From Peptococcaceae bacterium CEB3 (lineage in GTDB: Bacteria > Bacillota > Desulfitobacteriia > Desulfitobacteriales > Desulfitobacteriaceae), in NCBI GenBank assembly GCA_001029295.1, contig LDXJ01000048.1, forward strand, positions 1 through 64,000: a DNA stretch of 64,000 nucleotides, in the 5' to 3' direction. The notes under the pieces are model-generated. The model saw only the letters and a list, made by a program, of their open reading frames with translations, made no database searches and was not told where the DNA came from. Shown here piece after piece: positions 61,544-64,000 of the stretch (position 1 is its first letter; every line of letters starts with the position of its first letter). The position numbers and the translations under genes were made by a program.

Positions 61544-61960
61544 AGGGTGCCCATCTACAAGTGGGAGTGGGTCCCACGGATTGGCATCGCTGTTGTTGTA
61601 GTCGTTTTCGTTGTAATTAATATATTTGACAGTAGTAAGCCTCCTGTTTATACAATAACAGATGGATCCTTCTCAATATCTTCAGCTTATGGCCAAAAAA
61701 TCGATCTTTCCGATATCAAGGAAATTCAGCTGAAAGATTATTTGCCCGGAAGTTTATTCCGTACAAATGGTTTGGGCGCCGGTACTGTTCTAAAAGGCAA
61801 GTTCAGCTCAGATATTGGGAATGTGATTCTATATGTTAACACTTCCATTCCCGGATATATCTACATCAGAACCAAATCAGAACAAGTTATCCTTAATAAC
61901 CAGTCTAAAGAAAAAACGGAAGACCTGTACAAAAAGTTGAGCACCCAACTTTCGCAGTGA
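61526..61960 (+). CDS. Bacterial PH-domain membrane protein
   Basis: A 144-residue protein. One membrane segment (IGIAVVVVVFVVINIF, residues 19-34) is followed by a pleckstrin-homology-like domain (YTITDGSFSISSAYGQKIDL, LSDIKEIQLKDYLPGS, VILYVNTSIPGYIYIRTKSE, SKEKTEDLYKKLSTQL). Such domains are common in small bacterial membrane proteins of unknown role. The start is uncertain: a TTG at 61526 or GTGs at 61532 and 61547. The 5' end overlaps the copied threonine aldolase segment in another frame, so the original start may have been lost. Confidence 0.65.
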   Translation: MRVIIWRVPIYKWEWVPRIGIAVVVVVFVVINIFDSSKPPVYTITDGSFSISSAYGQKIDLSDIKEIQLKDYLPGSLFRTNGLGAGTVLKGKFSSDIGNVILYVNTSIPGYIYIRTKSEQVILNNQSKEKTEDLYKKLSTQLSQ

Positions 61961-62084
61961 CGAATTTACTGGGCTGGAGGAATGCTACCAGAACTACACT
62001 GAGACAGCGGCCTAAACAACGGTCTCGTGCATTTGCTATGGCGCGGTGGAACAACCATGGTATGTACATCCCCGGGGGGCATCC

Positions 62085-62585
62085 CTAGACTTCATAAGAA
62101 AAAATACTTTCCCTATAATCTTTGTCGCCAATAGCGCAAGGCTTTTCCTCCACTTCATTGCCACCTATCTTCTTATAGAAACGACAAGATGGATTTTGAG
62201 ATAAACAGGCGATGAGAAATCTCTTATAACCGTTTTTTCTAAAAGCACTTTTTACAGTAGTCACGAGTTCTCGTCCAATGCCTTCATTTTGATATTCATC
62301 TAAAACATAAAGCCCGTAAATTTCGCCGTAATTGGCATACTTCTCATCCCTTGCCCTTCCAAAGCTAGCGAATCCAACAATCTTTGCGTCATTTAGTGCC
62401 ACATAGATGTTCCCTTCAGAAATATTCTGTTGGAGCCGTGAAAGATATTTTTCGTTCCTCTCATCTAAAGAATCCAGATACGTGTTATCTACAATGCCGT
62501 TATATGTGGTTTTCCATGTCCGTACATTCACATAAGCTATCTCCGTTTCATCTCCGGATACAGCTTTACGGATTTCGTATTCCAT
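62085..62585 (-). CDS. GNAT-family N-acetyltransferase
   Basis: A 166-residue GNAT enzyme covering the whole fold: YEIRKAVSGDETEIAYVNVR, the core strand NIYVALNDAKIVGFASFGRA, the acetyl-CoA loop VLDEYQNEGIGRELVTTVKS and the late FLIACLSQNPSCRFYKKIGG. The acceptor is unknown. The ATG at 62585 has GAGGAG eight bases upstream; a longer frame to 62615 lacks this. It lies in the AT-rich tail of the window. Confidence 0.88.
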   Translation of the reverse strand: MEYEIRKAVSGDETEIAYVNVRTWKTTYNGIVDNTYLDSLDERNEKYLSRLQQNISEGNIYVALNDAKIVGFASFGRARDEKYANYGEIYGLYVLDEYQNEGIGRELVTTVKSAFRKNGYKRFLIACLSQNPSCRFYKKIGGNEVEEKPCAIGDKDYRESIFSYEV

Positions 62586-62863
62586 CGGAGTTCTCCTCTC
62601 TTTACCCCTACCCAAAGAAAAAGAACTGCTTAATTAACATTTCTGTTTACGTTATGCACTCTTAGTTCACCCATAGGCCGCCTAACCTACGGTTTTGTTG
62701 TACTGAGAGTGCGGGATATGTCCAGTATCGTGCTCTCTTCATCTGTATTATAGCCTAGAATAAAGCCACTATGCAATATCTAGAACGAACGCTCGGAGAG
62801 GGATTCGGTCCATCCAATTGAAGGGGCCAACTCAACATGGCGCTTTGCTCCCGGAAGTGGGCC

Positions 62864-62893
62864 TTGAGATACCTGTACTAATAGTGATAGAAT
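62864..62893 (+). promoter_or_regulatory. Putative promoter of the threonine aldolase gene
   Basis: TTGAGA (62864-62869), 18-base spacer, TAGAAT (62888-62893), giving a leader of about 75 bases. Confidence 0.5.
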
Positions 62894-62974
62894 GGATGAG
62901 GACATTCTCCAAGAAGTCATAAAGAAAGTTCAAGCGTCACTAGAAACTAAACGAAATAGGCGGGGAAACGGATT
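62892..62974 (+). pseudogene. Truncated 5' fragment of another gene
   Basis: From ATG at 62892 the frame reads MDEDILQEVIKKVQASLETK, an amphipathic helix like the encapsulation peptides at the start of microcompartment-associated enzymes, then runs out of frame into the aldolase gene. It may be the front of a gene cut by the same event that duplicated the aldolase start. The start overlaps the proposed -10 element, so it may not be translated. Confidence 0.3.
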
Positions 62975-64000
62975 ATGCAATATTTTGAGAGTGATTATAT
63001 GGAAGGGGCGCACCCCCTTATTTTACAGCGTTTACTTGAGACCAATATGGAGAAAACGCCGGGGTATGGAACAGATAAGTATTCCCGGAGCGCCAGGGAA
63101 AAAATCCGCAGAGCATGTGGCTGTCCGGAGGCTGAAGTCTATTTTATGGTTGGCGGAACTCAGACAAACGCCACCGTAATCAACTCTTTGCTTCACGCAT
63201 ATGAGGGGGTTCTTGCCGCGGATACGGGGCATATTAATGTGCACGAAGCCGGGACGATTGAGGCCGGGGGCCATAAAGTCTTAACACTTGGACAAACTTC
63301 CGGAAAGATAAGTGCGCAGACGGTGGCAAAATATATTGGCTTATTCAACAGCGATGTCAACAATGAACACATGGTGAGGCCGGGTTTAGTATATATTTCG
63401 CATCCAACTGAATATGGAACCCTATATACAAAAGCAGAATTGGAACAACTCAGAGCCGTGTGCCAAGAATATAAAATGCCCCTGTTCTTGGATGGTGCCC
63501 GTTTGGGATATGGATTGACGGCCGAGGGCACGGATGTGACATTGGAAGTAATAGCGGACAACTGTGACGTTTTCTATATTGGCGGGACCAAAGTAGGCGC
63601 GCTGTTTGGGGAAGCGGTTGTGATTACAAAACCAAATTTAATTCCTCATTTCTTTACGATGATTAAGCAACATGGCGCACTTCTGGCAAAGGGCCGTTTG
63701 CTGGGGATACAGTTCGATACCCTCTTCACGGACGACTTGTATAAGCGGATTTCTAAACATGCTATCCATATGGCTGAGAAACTAAAGAAGGGCTTGGTTG
63801 AGAAAGGGTACCGCCTTTATTTTGAGTCCCCTACCAATCAGCAGTTTGTCGTCTTGGAAAATGAAGAAATGGAGCGGTTATCCAAGAAAGTCTCTTTTGG
63901 CTTTTGGGAGAGTTTGGACTCCAATCATACGGTAGTTCGTTTTGCCACAAGCTGGGCGACACAGGAAAATGATATTGAAGAATTGCTTAAGAACCTTCAT
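62975..64000 (+). CDS. Low-specificity L-threonine aldolase (runs off the window)
   Basis: The frame is open from the ATG at 62975 to the last base, 342 codons, about the full family length, so only the stop may be missing. It is a fold-type I PLP enzyme: RSAREKIRRACGCPEAEVYF, MVGGTQTNATVINSLLHAYE, ADTGHINVHEAGTIEAGGHK, LFLDGARLGYGL (aspartate contacting PLP) and FYIGGTKVGALFGEAVVI (Schiff-base lysine). It splits threonine into glycine and acetaldehyde. A GGGGAAA site precedes the ATG. Its first 29 bases are duplicated at 61515. Confidence 0.93.
   Translation, partial: MQYFESDYMEGAHPLILQRLLETNMEKTPGYGTDKYSRSAREKIRRACGCPEAEVYFMVGGTQTNATVINSLLHAYEGVLAADTGHINVHEAGTIEAGGHKVLTLGQTSGKISAQTVAKYIGLFNSDVNNEHMVRPGLVYISHPTEYGTLYTKAELEQLRAVCQEYKMPLFLDGARLGYGLTAEGTDVTLEVIADNCDVFYIGGTKVGALFGEAVVITKPNLIPHFFTMIKQHGALLAKGRLLGIQFDTLFTDDLYKRISKHAIHMAEKLKKGLVEKGYRLYFESPTNQQFVVLENEEMERLSKKVSFGFWESLDSNHTVVRFATSWATQENDIEELLKNLH

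Larger units (their letters stand above)
62586..62974 (+). other. Intergenic region before threonine aldolase
   Basis: No complete gene. It holds the aldolase promoter (62864-62893) and a truncated coding-like fragment just after it. Other open frames are short and without ribosome sites. Confidence 0.5.

Noticed and set aside
63193-63561. 122-residue minus-strand frame
   Set aside because: Antisense to the threonine aldolase gene, which continues unbroken on the plus strand.

Overview
The window looks like a chromosomal segment of an anaerobic, spore-forming member of the Clostridia (Bacillota), most likely a Peptococcaceae/Desulfitobacterium-like lineage; the lineage is inferred from gene content and order, not from a database search. 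Support: the Gram-positive order tepA, ftsK/spoIIIE, ymfK, rodZ, rimO, pgsA, cinA, recA, recX, rny, ymdB, spoVS; a Bacillus-type SOS box before recA; a sigma-H-like promoter before spoVS; strong Shine-Dalgarno sites with many TTG and GTG starts; a three-subunit [FeFe] hydrogenase; and a molybdopterin sulfur-compound reductase operon. GC is moderate to high, except in the last 5 kb.

Layout. 1-4480 (mostly minus strand) is accessory: a decayed IS110 transposase, an ABC transporter whose permease is only a stub, an acyltransferase, and an SPFH/ribbon-helix-helix operon with a phased operator-like repeat. 4660-9541 encodes the hydrogenase subunits HydC, HydB and HydA; HydC and HydB carry in-frame tandem repeats in their N-terminal extensions. 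9742-13595 holds a uracil-DNA glycosylase, two membrane enzymes and TepA. 13845-24180 is a cell-division and translation block: ftsK (frameshifted), mnmH, ymfK, rodZ, yajQ, ygiQ, rimO, pgsA. 24569-26580 is an unusual two-gene unit, a membrane-anchored protein plus an FtsH-like protease that lacks the usual extracytoplasmic domain. 26697-35313 holds cinA, a DEAD-box helicase, recA, recX, rny behind an apparent attenuator, an unknown gene, ymdB, a possible 22-residue ORF and spoVS.

35468-47949 is mixed metabolism: dipeptidase, PHP phosphoesterase, aminotransferase, HD protein, guaB, glycerate kinase, TetR regulator, uppP, P1-type peptidase and a LysR regulator. 48336-52844 is a TorD, catalytic, iron-sulfur and NrfD membrane-subunit operon for thiosulfate, polysulfide or similar respiration. 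52984-59089 contains unknown genes, thpR, an acetyltransferase, rnhA, a short squalene-cyclase-like protein and a TPR membrane protein. A tRNA-Ala(CGC) lies at 59190-59265. After it the sequence becomes AT-richer and more fragmentary: gene remnants, an exported beta-propeller-like protein, a PH-domain protein whose 5' end overlaps a copied piece of the threonine aldolase gene, a GNAT enzyme, and a threonine aldolase running off the window.

A striking property of the whole window is its many short tandem repeats (units of about 9, 12, 18, 21, 36 and 39 bp). They lie between genes, in protein tails and across one stop codon, which suggests active replication slippage in this genome.
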